From NCBI RefSeq assembly GCF_018837975.1, contig NZ_JAGSOY010000020.1, positions 16,211 to 80,210 of the forward strand: a stretch of 64,000 nucleotides of DNA. The letters run 5' to 3'. A program made the position numbers and the translations under genes. A model generated the notes under the pieces. That model made no database searches, was not told the DNA's origin, and was given only the letters and a program-made list of their open reading frames with translations. The DNA is from Zooshikella harenae (GTDB taxonomy: Bacteria; Pseudomonadota; Gammaproteobacteria; Pseudomonadales; Zooshikellaceae). Positions 17,524-28,273 of this stretch are shown piece by piece (position 1 is the stretch's first letter; each line of letters starts with the position of its first letter).

Positions 17524-19113
17524 TTATTGCTTACTGGAGATTATTTTCATGATCCCAATAGCAATAATAAAAGTGACAGCCGATGCCGATAAGGCCATCA
17601 GAGTTGACTCAGTAAAGCCTAAAACCAAAAAGCCAACAGCAGCAATAAATGCAGTAATTAAGGCATAAGGTAACTGAGTCACTACATGATCAATATGATG
17701 ACAGGAAGCACCTGTTGAAGAAAGGATAGTCGTGTCCGAAATAGGTGAGCAATGATCACCAAACACTGAACCCGCTAATACAGCCGCAAACATGGGTAGC
17801 ATCATTGCAATCTCAGTAGCACCAGCCATATCACCCGCAATAGGTAACATAATACCAAACGTGCCCCAGCTAGTGCCTGTAGCAAAGGCCATAATGCCAG
17901 AAACAATAAATAAAATGATTGGTAGATACGCAAGATTAAGTACATCTTTAACCAAGCTCGCAAGGTATTTACCTGTTTCCAGTTCACCAATAATGCTAGT
18001 CAACATCCAAGCAAAAACCAAAATATAAATCGCTGGTAACATTGCTTTAAGGCCATTCATCAACCCTTTAGCATAGTCTCCTGCAGAAAGCTTTCTAAAT
18101 GCGGATAAAACGAGGGAAGTCGCAAAGCCACCTAAACCACCATATACCAGTGATTTTGCAACATCAGTCAGCTCAAAAGCACCTAAAATGCTAAAAGGCT
18201 TACCATCTTTAGCCAGCGCATCAGCACCTGTTGAAATCATAAAGTAAATTGTAGCTAAAATTAGTACAACAACAGGCAATACTAAATCTATAACTTTACC
18301 TTGCCGGTCTGTTTGCATTTCTATTGAACCCGGCGGTGTTCCTCGATCAACGCTAAAAAGCTGTCCATTATGTGCATTATGAGTATGCTTACGCATTGGA
18401 CCAATTTCCAATTTCAGCAAAATAACCGCTAATACCATCAACAACGCAAACAATGGATAAAAATTCATGGGAACAATGGTGATAAAGGCTGAAAGTGCAG
18501 TATAGCCAGTCACTTCATGCGCAACCAATAAACCACCAATCAATGCAATAATATAAGCGCCCCAGCTGGAAATAGGGGTTAAGACGCAGACAGGGGCCGC
18601 CGTCGAGTCAATTAAATACGCCAATTTTGCACGAGAAATATTCTGGCGATCAGTAATAGGTCGACATATGTTACCAACCGCTAAGCTGTTAAAGTAATCA
18701 TCAATAAAGATAAAAATTCCAAGGAAAAAGGTCATTAACAACGAACTTTGTTGCGACTTGACACGCTTCCTGGCCCACTCAGCAAAGGCATTACTGCCCC
18801 CCATCATGCTGATAAAACTGGTGATAATACCAAGCACTACTAAAAACAGAAGAATATAAATATTCCAGGTGTTTGGAGCTCCCTCTTTCCAAAATACCCA
18901 AGCATTAGGCACGCCATCTTCCCAAAATACTCCTTTAAATGCTTCAGCAATATGTATAATGGCCGCCAGAGGGTCAATATTGGTCAGCAGCAATGCGCCA
19001 ACAACTATGCCCGCCCCCAAAGAAAATAGTACATGCCGTGTAATAACGGCTAAACCAATGGCAACGACTGGAACAAGTAGCGACCAGGCACTGTTAATAT
19101 ATGTTGATTCCAT
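17524..19113 (-). CDS. NhaC-family Na+/H+ antiporter
   Basis: 529 residues with about 11-13 membrane segments. FIDDYFNSLAVGNICRPI, DSTAAPVCVLTPISSW and GDHCSPISDTTILSS are hallmarks of the NhaC family, which exchanges Na+ for H+ or, in some members, organic anions. The first loop after the second helix contains two near-identical 11-residue units, VFWEDGVPNAW and VFWKEGAPNTW, at about residues 62-83, a local tandem duplication. Substrate within the family is not determinable from sequence. Other genes nearby give no clue. Confidence 0.88.
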   Translation of the reverse strand: MESTYINSAWSLLVPVVAIGLAVITRHVLFSLGAGIVVGALLLTNIDPLAAIIHIAEAFKGVFWEDGVPNAWVFWKEGAPNTWNIYILLFLVVLGIITSFISMMGGSNAFAEWARKRVKSQQSSLLMTFFLGIFIFIDDYFNSLAVGNICRPITDRQNISRAKLAYLIDSTAAPVCVLTPISSWGAYIIALIGGLLVAHEVTGYTALSAFITIVPMNFYPLFALLMVLAVILLKLEIGPMRKHTHNAHNGQLFSVDRGTPPGSIEMQTDRQGKVIDLVLPVVVLILATIYFMISTGADALAKDGKPFSILGAFELTDVAKSLVYGGLGGFATSLVLSAFRKLSAGDYAKGLMNGLKAMLPAIYILVFAWMLTSIIGELETGKYLASLVKDVLNLAYLPIILFIVSGIMAFATGTSWGTFGIMLPIAGDMAGATEIAMMLPMFAAVLAGSVFGDHCSPISDTTILSSTGASCHHIDHVVTQLPYALITAFIAAVGFLVLGFTESTLMALSASAVTFIIAIGIMKIISSKQ

Positions 19114-19452
19114 GAGTTTACTAACCTTTGTTGCTAGGGTTATCTCTACCCTCAGCAGCCAAAAGCTGTTCGCGTGGCACAGATGTCAAGATACTGAAAC
19201 CATCTGAGCAACAGACTGAAGCTTCGCGTTTCACTGTATTACTGGTAAAAACCAGCAAATCAGATATCTGTTAACCATAACCGTCAGTTTCCACCCAATA
19301 GTAAAGTGGTAATTGAACCTTATGGAAAATATTCGCAAACCGCTTAAAACTGCATTGATCAAATTCTTGTTAATGGCTAAATCAAGCGTTCCTGGTAAGT
19401 ACACCCGAATTAAACTAGAGGCATTATACTCAAGACGCTCAAAATGAACAGA
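19114..19452. other. Upstream region of the antiporter gene
   Basis: A 339-bp gap between the antiporter start and the stop of the minus-strand lipoprotein gene. It must contain the antiporter promoter, but I see no convincing operator, riboswitch or hairpin. Confidence 0.35.
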
Positions 19453-19983
19453 TCATTCAGTTACTGCCTGTAACTCATCATTGATGATGGTATAAGTCAA
19501 CTGTTTACTCTGAGAAGGACAACAGATACGATCTTCTTCATCATGTTGCAGCACAGACAACAGAATCTGTTGATTTTCCACCACCAGGCTCTGCACCTTG
19601 GTACGATCACCTAAGTTAACGGCAGGAAGCGCTTTTCTTTCTTCTCCCCCCAGTACCACAGATAGTTCCCGATAATAACCAGAGCCACCAGGATCAGAGA
19701 TTAATATCGCAACAATATCCAAGTGTCCGTCATTATTAACATCGGCTAGTACACGCTGGCTTGAAAGACGAACCAGTAAATCCTCACCATTTTCAGCCCC
19801 TTTTTTATGGCGATAGAGTCCATTACTTAAAGGAGCCCATCCGGATTTAGTAAAGGTTGTCCGATAATCACCATCTACAACATCTGTTTCAGTAAATTCA
19901 ACAGGCTTGGTTTGTAATAGCTGACAGCCACTCAATACTAGACTAACTGCAAGACATACTGCCCATTGAGTCAATGACTGCAT
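19453..19983 (-). CDS. Putative lipoprotein of unknown function
   Basis: About 176 residues. The signal peptide ends in the lipobox LSGC, so it is probably lipid-anchored. The start may be either of two adjacent ATGs (19986 or 19983); CAGGAG upstream fits both. The middle contains DVNNDGHLDIVAI, resembling a single FG-GAP/VCBS-like calcium-binding repeat, followed by GGSGYYRELSVVLGG. No enzyme motif is present. Similar small exported proteins are common in marine gammaproteobacteria. Function unknown. Confidence 0.6.
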   Translation of the reverse strand: MQSLTQWAVCLAVSLVLSGCQLLQTKPVEFTETDVVDGDYRTTFTKSGWAPLSNGLYRHKKGAENGEDLLVRLSSQRVLADVNNDGHLDIVAILISDPGGSGYYRELSVVLGGEERKALPAVNLGDRTKVQSLVVENQQILLSVLQHDEEDRICCPSQSKQLTYTIINDELQAVTE

Positions 19984-20072
19984 CATTCACTCCTGACAAC
20001 TTATACAAAGTTAAACGTTCAAAACAACTCTGACCGTTGATTCATACCATCTACGTTAACAGGTTAGTATAA

Positions 20073-20102
20073 AATAATGCCCACATAAGAGTGGGCATTA
20101 TT
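20073..20102. terminator. Strong terminator downstream of dps
   Basis: AATAATGCCCAC (20073-20084) pairs with GTGGGCATTATT (20091-20102) across a six-base loop. A-rich and T-rich flanks allow termination on both strands. It lies 64 bp past the dps stop codon, in the direction of dps transcription. Confidence 0.85.
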
Positions 20103-20165
20103 TTTTTCCCCTTTACGAGTCATGTAGTATACATCACTCAGGGTATCTCAAAAGCAAAGTGCTAT

Positions 20166-20642
20166 TTATAACATGCTACGTAGCATCCACACATTTTTCT
20201 CGTGCAAGCGCATTCTATCAGAAATCAACCCTGCTGAGGACTCATCGTTAACATCCTGAGCAGTAGGTAAAACACTTCGAGCAACACGCACAACTGACTC
20301 ATTGGCTTCAGCCAAAATACGTAACATGTCCTGAGCTGAAGGAACATTATCAGGCTGCTCTATACTGGACAACTTTGCAAATGCTTTAAATGTTCCTGGT
20401 GCAGGGAAACCAAGTGTTCGAATCCGTTCCGCAATTTCATCTACAGCATTTGCAAGTTCAGTGTATTGTTCTTCAAATAACAAATGCAGATCACGAAAAC
20501 TCGGACCCGTCACATTCCAGTGAAAGTTATGGGTTAAAAGATATAAGGTGTAACTGTCCGCTAATAGTTTACTTAAGCCGTCAGCAATCTGACCCCGAGC
20601 GTCATCTGTGATACCTAAGTTAGGTGTATGAACATCAGCCAT
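20166..20642 (-). CDS. dps: Dps-type mini-ferritin, DNA-protecting protein
   Basis: 158 residues from the ATG at 20642, chosen because AAGGAG sits seven bases upstream; an in-frame ATG ten codons earlier lies before that site. The intersubunit ferroxidase residues appear in THNFHWNV and in [20 protein letters not shown], both typical of Dps. The dodecamer oxidises and stores iron with H2O2 and protects DNA in stress and stationary phase. The N-terminus is short, with no lysine-rich tail, so DNA binding may be weak or absent. Neighbours give no specific context. Confidence 0.92.
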   Translation of the reverse strand: MADVHTPNLGITDDARGQIADGLSKLLADSYTLYLLTHNFHWNVTGPSFRDLHLLFEEQYTELANAVDEIAERIRTLGFPAPGTFKAFAKLSSIEQPDNVPSAQDMLRILAEANESVVRVARSVLPTAQDVNDESSAGLISDRMRLHEKNVWMLRSML

Positions 20643-21018
20643 GGTCATCTCCTTAAAGCTGTTTTCTTGCAAAGTTATTGTTAGAGGTGAAGTTAATTTC
20701 AGTTCAGTTTAATCAACAACAAACGAACAAGAAAACTAATTATATAAATAGAAATGATTAACTTTTTCTATAACAAACATGTTAAAGCAACATAAAATAC
20801 TTACGCTTCCTCAGTGACTTCTCAAGAACGCTGTCCGTAATTCATAAAAGCCAAAGGCAATACAAAATAGGCAAGAGCGAAGTTTGTTGTTAAGAAAAGT
20901 TTACAAAACACAGTAAGTATAACAATGTTGAACACTTACTAGATGACACTCATCATAGTTGATTTGTACTCAAGAAAGATTCGTCTCGCTCCATAAAAAT
21001 GGAGTGACAAAAACACGA
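20643..21018. other. Gap upstream of dps
   Basis: About 375 bp that should contain the dps promoter. An inverted repeat ATAGAAA (20748-20754)/TTTCTAT (20765-20771) lies about 100 bp upstream of dps. It does not fit the OxyR spacing, and its role is unknown. No gene was recognised. Confidence 0.35.
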
Positions 21019-21042
21019 CAGGCCAGCATTATGGCTGGCCTG
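21019..21042 (-). terminator. Terminator downstream of guaA
   Basis: CAGGCCAGC (21019-21027) pairs with GCTGGCCTG (21034-21042). On the minus strand the stem is followed after four bases by a run of five T. It lies about 105 bp past the guaA stop codon and fits the end of the guaB-guaA transcript. Confidence 0.65.
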
Positions 21043-21147
21043 ACTATGTACACTTTATATGGAGTATTTATTGACTAGAGACAAATAAGTGCACTTATTA
21101 CTTGAAACCAAGCATCATTAACGATAATGGTACTTGGGAAACAGCAA

Positions 21148-22725
21148 TTACTCCCACTCAATCGTCGCAGGTGGCTTACTGGATATATCGTACGTCACTC
21201 GTGAAATACCACTGATTTCATTGATAATCCGATTAGAAACCCGCTCCAAAAATTCATATGGTAAATGTGCCCAACGGGCTGTCATAAAGTCAATGGTTTC
21301 AACTGCACGCAATGCAATAACATACTCATAACGCCGTCCATCACCCACAACTCCGACTGATTTTACAGGTAAAAATACAGCAAATGCTTGACTGACTTTG
21401 TGGTATAAATCAGCTCTATGTAGCTCTTCAATAAAAATAGCATCTGCTTTACGCAGTGTATCTGCATATTCTTTTTTCACTTCCCCAAGTATTCTTACTC
21501 CAAGACCAGGCCCAGGAAATGGATGACGATAAACCATGTCATAAGGTAAGCCTAACTCCAATCCAAGCTGGCGAACCTCATCTTTAAAGAGTTCGCGCAG
21601 TGGCTCTACCAGCTCAAACTGCATATCTTCAGGTAATCCACCCACATTGTGGTGCGACTTAATCACATGGGCTTTGCCTGTTTTAGCACCGGCAGATTCA
21701 ATAACATCAGGGTAAATAGTGCCTTGCGCAAGAAATTTAACATTTGTTAGCTTGGTCGCTTCCTGGTCAAATATTTCAATAAATGTATTACCAATAATTT
21801 TCCGTTTTTGCTCAGGGTCAGCCACGCCAACCAGCTTGGATAAAAATAGTTGCTCCGCATTAGCACGAATCACTTTTATCCCCATGTTTTCAGCAAACAT
21901 CGCCATCACCTGATCACCTTCGTGCAAGCGCAATAAGCCATTATCAACAAACACACAGGTTAACTGATCACCAATGGCTTTGTGCAATAATGCAGCTACA
22001 ACGGAGGAATCCACCCCCCCAGAAAGCCCTAACAACACTTTATTGCTACCCACTTGTTCACGGATACGCGCAATTGCATCGTCAACAATATTTGATGATG
22101 TCCAAAGCGCATCACAGTCAGCAATACTACGCACAAATCGCTCAAGAATACGCTTACCCTGCTTAGTGTGGGTCACTTCTGGGTGAAACTGCACGCCATA
22201 GTAAGCTTTCTCATCATTAGCCATGGCTGCGATGGGGCAACTATCTGTAGTGGCAACCACAGTAAAACCTTCAGGTAGAACAGCCACTTTATCACCATGA
22301 CTCATCCAGACATCCAGTGATAATGTGCCGTCTTCTTTAACATGGTCTTCAATACCTTCGAATAGCCGACAGCTGTCTGCTAAATTCACCTCAGCATAAC
22401 CAAACTCTCGATGATCCGAAGTGCTTACCTGACCACCAAACTGCTCTGCCATGGTTTGCATCCCATAACAAATACCCAACAGCGGCACGCCAAGCTCAAA
22501 AACGATTTGTGGCGCACGAGGTGTGTCATCACCCGTAACTGACTCAGGACCACCGGCTAGAATAATGGCTTTAGGTGCAAATGCCTGAATTTCAGACGCA
22601 TCAACATCATAAGGATAAATCTCACAATACACTCCAATTTCCCGAACTCGTCGTGCGATGAGTTGCGTGTACTGAGAGCCAAAATCCAAAATAAGAATAC
22701 GTTGAGCGTGGATATCCATTGACAT
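21148..22725 (-). CDS. guaA: GMP synthase (glutamine-hydrolysing)
   Basis: 525 residues. It aminates XMP to GMP. The N-terminal glutamine amidotransferase has the nucleophile in [15 protein letters not shown] and His/Glu in HPEVTHT; the synthetase half has the PP-loop [14 protein letters not shown], and the protein ends in the conserved KPPATIEWE. It follows guaB by 183 bp with a stem-loop in the gap, in the standard guaBA order. Length normal. Confidence 0.97.
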   Translation of the reverse strand: MSMDIHAQRILILDFGSQYTQLIARRVREIGVYCEIYPYDVDASEIQAFAPKAIILAGGPESVTGDDTPRAPQIVFELGVPLLGICYGMQTMAEQFGGQVSTSDHREFGYAEVNLADSCRLFEGIEDHVKEDGTLSLDVWMSHGDKVAVLPEGFTVVATTDSCPIAAMANDEKAYYGVQFHPEVTHTKQGKRILERFVRSIADCDALWTSSNIVDDAIARIREQVGSNKVLLGLSGGVDSSVVAALLHKAIGDQLTCVFVDNGLLRLHEGDQVMAMFAENMGIKVIRANAEQLFLSKLVGVADPEQKRKIIGNTFIEIFDQEATKLTNVKFLAQGTIYPDVIESAGAKTGKAHVIKSHHNVGGLPEDMQFELVEPLRELFKDEVRQLGLELGLPYDMVYRHPFPGPGLGVRILGEVKKEYADTLRKADAIFIEELHRADLYHKVSQAFAVFLPVKSVGVVGDGRRYEYVIALRAVETIDFMTARWAHLPYEFLERVSNRIINEISGISRVTYDISSKPPATIEWE

Positions 22726-22872
22726 AGGTGTTCTCTACTGTAACTAAATAAAATACTGTTTTTTTTGCTATGTGCTTTTTTCACATCAAGTTGTGTACTT
22801 ACCATGACTCTCCATCTTCTATATGGAAGCCAATCTGGCTTACACTTTTCAGCTTTAAAAGGTAAATAGCAA

Positions 22873-22895
22873 ACGGGGCTGAAATTCAGCCCCGT
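22873..22895 (-). terminator. GC-rich stem-loop between guaB and guaA
   Basis: ACGGGGCTGA (22873-22882) pairs with TCAGCCCCGT (22886-22895) over a tiny loop. The following minus-strand bases (TTGCTATTT) are a poor U-tract, so it may attenuate guaA or end part of the guaB transcripts. Confidence 0.6.
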
Positions 22896-22908
22896 GTTTG
22901 TGTATGTT

Positions 22909-24414
<1,506 letters not shown>

Positions 24415-24605
24415 TCATTTATTATAACGTCCGCTATAAAACCTCACAACACAAAACGAGGACTCATCATGATTTTTATTGTGTCCTGCTGTAAAATCAT
24501 TCGCTCTTACAGCAACTTAAAGATGCAGTAAAAAAACACTGATTAATCAATCAACATTGTGTCCCTATTTAACACATTCATATTTTCAAATAAGGATCTG
24601 CCGTT

Positions 24606-25967
24606 TTGAGTATAGCTGCAACCCAAGAGACTGAAACACGCGATATTTTATCTGTTTCGGCGCTTAACCAAAGGGTCAGGCGCTTACTTGAAGTCAGTTT
24701 TGCACAAGTCTGGGTTGAAGGTGAGATTTCCAACCTGGCGATTCCCAGTTCTGGTCATTGGTACTTCACGCTGAAGGATAGCCAGGCCCAAATCCGCTGC
24801 GCCATGTTTAGAGGCAGAAACCGGTTGCTGGGTTTTATTCCTGAAGACGGGACTCAAGTGTTGGTACGCGGGAAAGTGGGCCTTTATGAAGGGCGTGGCG
24901 ATTACCAGCTAGTTGTCGATTTTATGGAAGAGTCTGGGGATGGCGCCTTAAGACGAGCATTTGAACAGTTAAAATTAAAGCTAGCCGCAGCAGGATTATT
25001 TGCAACCGAAAACAAACGCCCTATCCCTTCAGGGCTACAACATATTGCTATTATTACTTCTCCAACAGGTGCAGCCATTCGTGATGTACTCACCGTGCTC
25101 AAACGCCGTTTTCCAGCACTTGAGGTCACGATTATTCCTAGTGCTGTTCAGGGTAAAGAAGCACCTGCACAATTAATTCATGCGCTAAAACTTGCCAATA
25201 GTGGTATTGGCGACTGGCAAGCCGTTCTTCTTACTCGTGGTGGGGGCTCTCTAGAGGATTTATGGGCATTTAATGATGAGCAGCTTGCTTATGTCATTCA
25301 AGATAGCAAACTGCCTGTCATAAGCGCTGTTGGTCATGAAATCGACATAACCATTGCAGACCTGGTTGCCGATTTACGGGCAGCAACACCATCAGCTGCT
25401 GCCGAATTGTTAAGCTTAGATCAAGCAGAATTAATGGCCAACTTCCAAGGCTATCAACAAATATTTCATGACATTATTGCAACACAGCTACAACGTCATC
25501 AGGAACGTTTACAGTGGCTTCAAAAACGTATGCGCCATCCAGGACAGCGTATACAAGACCAGCAACAACGACTGGATGACATAGAATTACGTCTGCAACA
25601 GGCTATACGACATAACTTTCTCCAAAAACAAACCCAATTACACACCCAACAGGCTCGAATCCTCCAACAATCTCCGCAGCAACACATCCGTTTATTACAG
25701 CAACGTTTAACTCACCAACAACAAAGTTTAAGCAAAACGATTCAGCATTTACTGCCAAACTACCAACAAAAATTAGTTAACCTTGTACAACGTCTTCAAA
25801 CTCTTAGCCCTCTTGCCACACTTGAGCGAGGCTATGCCATTATTAAAAAAGACCAGCAAATTATACGTACAACACAAGAGGTTATTCCTGGCGACCAAAT
25901 AACCGCCCGGTTATCCGATGGCGAGCTTATCTGCCATGTCGTCGAAACACATCAAAAAAATAAATAA
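24606..25967 (+). CDS. xseA: Exodeoxyribonuclease VII large subunit
   Basis: 453 residues from a TTG start with AAGGA nine bases upstream. The N-terminal OB-fold reads VWVEGEISNLAIPSSGHWYF, the nuclease core has SPTGAAIRDVLTVL, TRGGGSLEDLWAFND and SAVGHEIDITIADLVADLRA (trimmed: GHEIDITIAD), and the C-terminal third is a long glutamine-rich coiled coil. With XseB it degrades single-stranded DNA to short oligonucleotides. It is divergent from guaB, a common gammaproteobacterial order; xseB is not beside it. Confidence 0.95.
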   Translation: MSIAATQETETRDILSVSALNQRVRRLLEVSFAQVWVEGEISNLAIPSSGHWYFTLKDSQAQIRCAMFRGRNRLLGFIPEDGTQVLVRGKVGLYEGRGDYQLVVDFMEESGDGALRRAFEQLKLKLAAAGLFATENKRPIPSGLQHIAIITSPTGAAIRDVLTVLKRRFPALEVTIIPSAVQGKEAPAQLIHALKLANSGIGDWQAVLLTRGGGSLEDLWAFNDEQLAYVIQDSKLPVISAVGHEIDITIADLVADLRAATPSAAAELLSLDQAELMANFQGYQQIFHDIIATQLQRHQERLQWLQKRMRHPGQRIQDQQQRLDDIELRLQQAIRHNFLQKQTQLHTQQARILQQSPQQHIRLLQQRLTHQQQSLSKTIQHLLPNYQQKLVNLVQRLQTLSPLATLERGYAIIKKDQQIIRTTQEVIPGDQITARLSDGELICHVVETHQKNK

Positions 25968-26023
25968 ACCTATTTATTGTATGCCTTTTACCCAGCACAT
26001 TATAATTTATATGTTTTTGTAGG

Positions 26024-26051
26024 ATTTTACCTCTTTCTCAAGAGGTAAAAT
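26024..26051 (+). terminator. Terminator after xseA
   Basis: ATTTTACCTCT (26024-26034) pairs with AGAGGTAAAAT (26041-26051), followed by GTTTCTTTTCTT. It lies about 57 bp after the xseA stop codon. Confidence 0.8.
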
Positions 26052-26433
26052 GTTTCTTTTCTTGTAGCTTTAAAACCCAAAAAAGGATGTTTCTACACCA
26101 AAAGTTACTTAGGCCTTGTTTTGCGCATATTCTTAAAGCTTATTAAATTTATCCTAAACCTGATTTCACCGTTAAAATGTGTAGAAAAAATAATTTTAGT
26201 GGTTTAGTATACAAGGTAAACATATCTACGTGGTATTTACACAGTAAAAATGCAGTCAAAATTTCTTTTCAGAAATTAATTAAAAAAGTTGAACTACAAA
26301 CTGTTTGCTATGTCATAGACGTCATAATGAATATACTACTTATCGTTTTATGGCTGTAGAATCTGCATTCAACAAAGGCTAACAACGGTTTTTTGGATAA
26401 AGCAATCATGTGTAATGGATTACAGGCGTTGCT
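26052..26433. other. AT-rich gap upstream of a small exported protein gene
   Basis: About 380 bp with no recognised gene. A 60-codon frame at 26177-26359 has no recognisable features and no ribosome binding site and is not called. Confidence 0.35.
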
Positions 26434-26784
26434 ATGAAGCTAACAATTCAATTACTGTTACTTTCTCTAGTGCTTCTTGCGCTACACTTTTTAGTAAGTA
26501 AGCTCCATATAGAGAATACAAGCTCTTTTACCAATAGCTTGCAGTTAATTTCTACTGAAAGCCATATTCATAGTGCGCACTCACAAATTGACCATATTAT
26601 TGAGGAGCATGAAACGAGCAGTGACGACTGTCATGGCTGTTATGGAAATTGTTCTCCCTTAACCAAATATAAAGATATTACGGTTATCTGTAATACAAAT
26701 CTTTATTGTGTATCTCAACCCTCTTTCATAATAACAGGCTATTACGCCTTACCCTTTCGTCCACCTATCATCTTCCATGTTTAA
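26434..26784 (+). CDS. Small exported Cys/His-rich protein, unknown
   Basis: 116 residues with a hydrophobic N-terminus (about residues 4-23) that is a signal peptide or membrane anchor. The middle is rich in His, Ser and acidic residues and holds a Cys cluster DDCHGCYGNC (64-73), with two more Cys downstream; the protein ends in LPFRPPIIFHV. The combination vaguely recalls small metal-related periplasmic proteins (CzcI/DUF2946-like), but the resemblance is weak. It lies 362 bp upstream of the DUF1015-like gene on the same strand. I do not recognise it. Confidence 0.5.
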   Translation: MKLTIQLLLLSLVLLALHFLVSKLHIENTSSFTNSLQLISTESHIHSAHSQIDHIIEEHETSSDDCHGCYGNCSPLTKYKDITVICNTNLYCVSQPSFIITGYYALPFRPPIIFHV

Positions 26785-27146
26785 GCTCGTTGGCAATGTC
26801 AACAGATAAACAGTGGTGTCTAAAAAAACAGACTGCTATCAGTAATTCATCACCCTTAGCAACTCTAGAAAACTAAATTGCAGCTTTATGATGAATTAAA
26901 AAGCATTATGTATTTTCTAATAAAGCTATTTTAGATTTTTCAAGCAGCCATATAGCTTTTTGAGACCAACTAAAAAAATCTAACAACATTAATAATTGCC
27001 ACGAGAATAACACTTAAACAACATATTAGAGAAACACATTTTCCCTATGTATCTAATCACATGGGTGAGATTGTTTTGCTTAAAAAAAATACCCACACAC
27101 AAATAGGTTAGCTATTTGCAAAGGGTATATTTTAAGAGGAAAAATC
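26785..27146. other. Leader region of the DUF1015/SbnA-like gene set
   Basis: A 362-bp AT-rich gap that should contain the promoter of the genes at 27147-29407. I looked for a Fur box near 26980-27020 and found no convincing match. Nothing else is recognised. Confidence 0.35.
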
Positions 27147-28145
27147 ATGTTACTTCATCAAGCATATCAACAAAGAAATATCAGCGCAAAAACAGTGCTT
27201 CATAACAATTTTACGATGTCGCACCTACTGCTTTATCGTATCTCAGGCCACATTAAAAATAATTATCATTCCAGTATTGGTATTAGCTGTTATTACAATC
27301 AGTCACATTCTCATGTGAGATCCAAAATTGTTCCACATGAAAAAATAGACGAGTATCATGTAAAAGAAATTGAGCGAACCATGATATATGAACCCATTAA
27401 TTCACCATGTTACTTGGTAACACAAAGTAAACTCTTTCTATTTAATCGTTTGTCTGCATGGTTTAAGCAATACTCTCCTACTTATTCTGTTTCTATTAAT
27501 GGTTTAACACACTCCTTTATAAAAATTAACAACACTGAATATACCAGACAGCTCATGTCTTGCCTTAATAGTATTGAACACTTTATGATTGCAGATGGGC
27601 ATCACCGTTTTGCAGCCCAGAAACAATTATTTCACGACCAGGGTGTATCTCCATCACTTCCCGTGTTTATTACACATACTACCCAAGCGGTGGTTAAAAG
27701 TTTCGATTTGGTTGCTTCCATGAACCAACAACTCTGTTGGTTTGCATTCCTTCATCACCTAAAAAAATCAGGTTTAGTCAGCTGTGCCCAAACACACGAA
27801 GACTACCATATCCTGTTTAATGGTCTGCATGCTAGTTTTAGGATAAACAACTATGAGAATGGCAAACAGTTTAGCGATTCATGTCTTCAATATATGCATA
27901 TTCTAAACGCATTAAAAACATATAAAGGCCTTGATGGTATCACTAGTGAAGACTTAATAGAAAATAATGTTCCACACAATAACATGAATCCAACTAACCA
28001 GCTCCGTATAAAAATAAAACCTCCTAGCGTTTCTGCCATGTATAACACAGCATTAAATGGCTCATTATTGCCAAAGAAATCAACTTGTTTTCTCTTTAAA
28101 CCAGTAGAACATGTGACTCCTTTTTTAGCCACACCTGGAGAGTAA
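27147..28145 (+). CDS. DUF1015-like protein with DGHHR motif, possible serine kinase
   Basis: 332 residues, with GAGG seven bases before the ATG. The motif FMIADGHHRFAA (146-157) and the upstream IVPHEKIDEYHVKE (61-74) are typical of the DUF1015 family, somewhat shorter than usual. The DGxHR motif also occurs in ParB/Srx-type free-serine kinases such as archaeal SerK and staphylococcal SbnI, where it belongs to the active site. The next gene encodes an SbnA-like enzyme, whose substrate is O-phosphoserine, the product of such a kinase. A role in supplying O-phosphoserine is therefore attractive but is inference. No transmembrane segment is seen. Confidence 0.6.
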   Translation: MLLHQAYQQRNISAKTVLHNNFTMSHLLLYRISGHIKNNYHSSIGISCYYNQSHSHVRSKIVPHEKIDEYHVKEIERTMIYEPINSPCYLVTQSKLFLFNRLSAWFKQYSPTYSVSINGLTHSFIKINNTEYTRQLMSCLNSIEHFMIADGHHRFAAQKQLFHDQGVSPSLPVFITHTTQAVVKSFDLVASMNQQLCWFAFLHHLKKSGLVSCAQTHEDYHILFNGLHASFRINNYENGKQFSDSCLQYMHILNALKTYKGLDGITSEDLIENNVPHNNMNPTNQLRIKIKPPSVSAMYNTALNGSLLPKKSTCFLFKPVEHVTPFLATPGE

Positions 28146-28273
28146 TAAGGGTTATTGTCCCTTTCAAAAAAGCACGACAATAAACTCTAAAGATGATTCT
28201 TGAAGGCTATACTCAACCATAATTTTTACATACACCCTGTTCTATGGGTCTAGATAATATTAAAGGGAATAAA

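Noticed and set aside
20748..20771. Inverted repeat upstream of dps as an OxyR site
   Set aside because: The ATAG and CTAT halves are not spaced as in the OxyR consensus, so only a generic inverted repeat can be claimed.
26177..26359. 60-codon frame between xseA and the Cys/His-rich gene
   Set aside because: No ribosome binding site and low-complexity AT-rich sequence with no family likeness.
26980..27020. Possible Fur box before the DUF1015-like gene
   Set aside because: AT-rich stretch with only partial similarity to the Fur consensus; not distinguishable from background.
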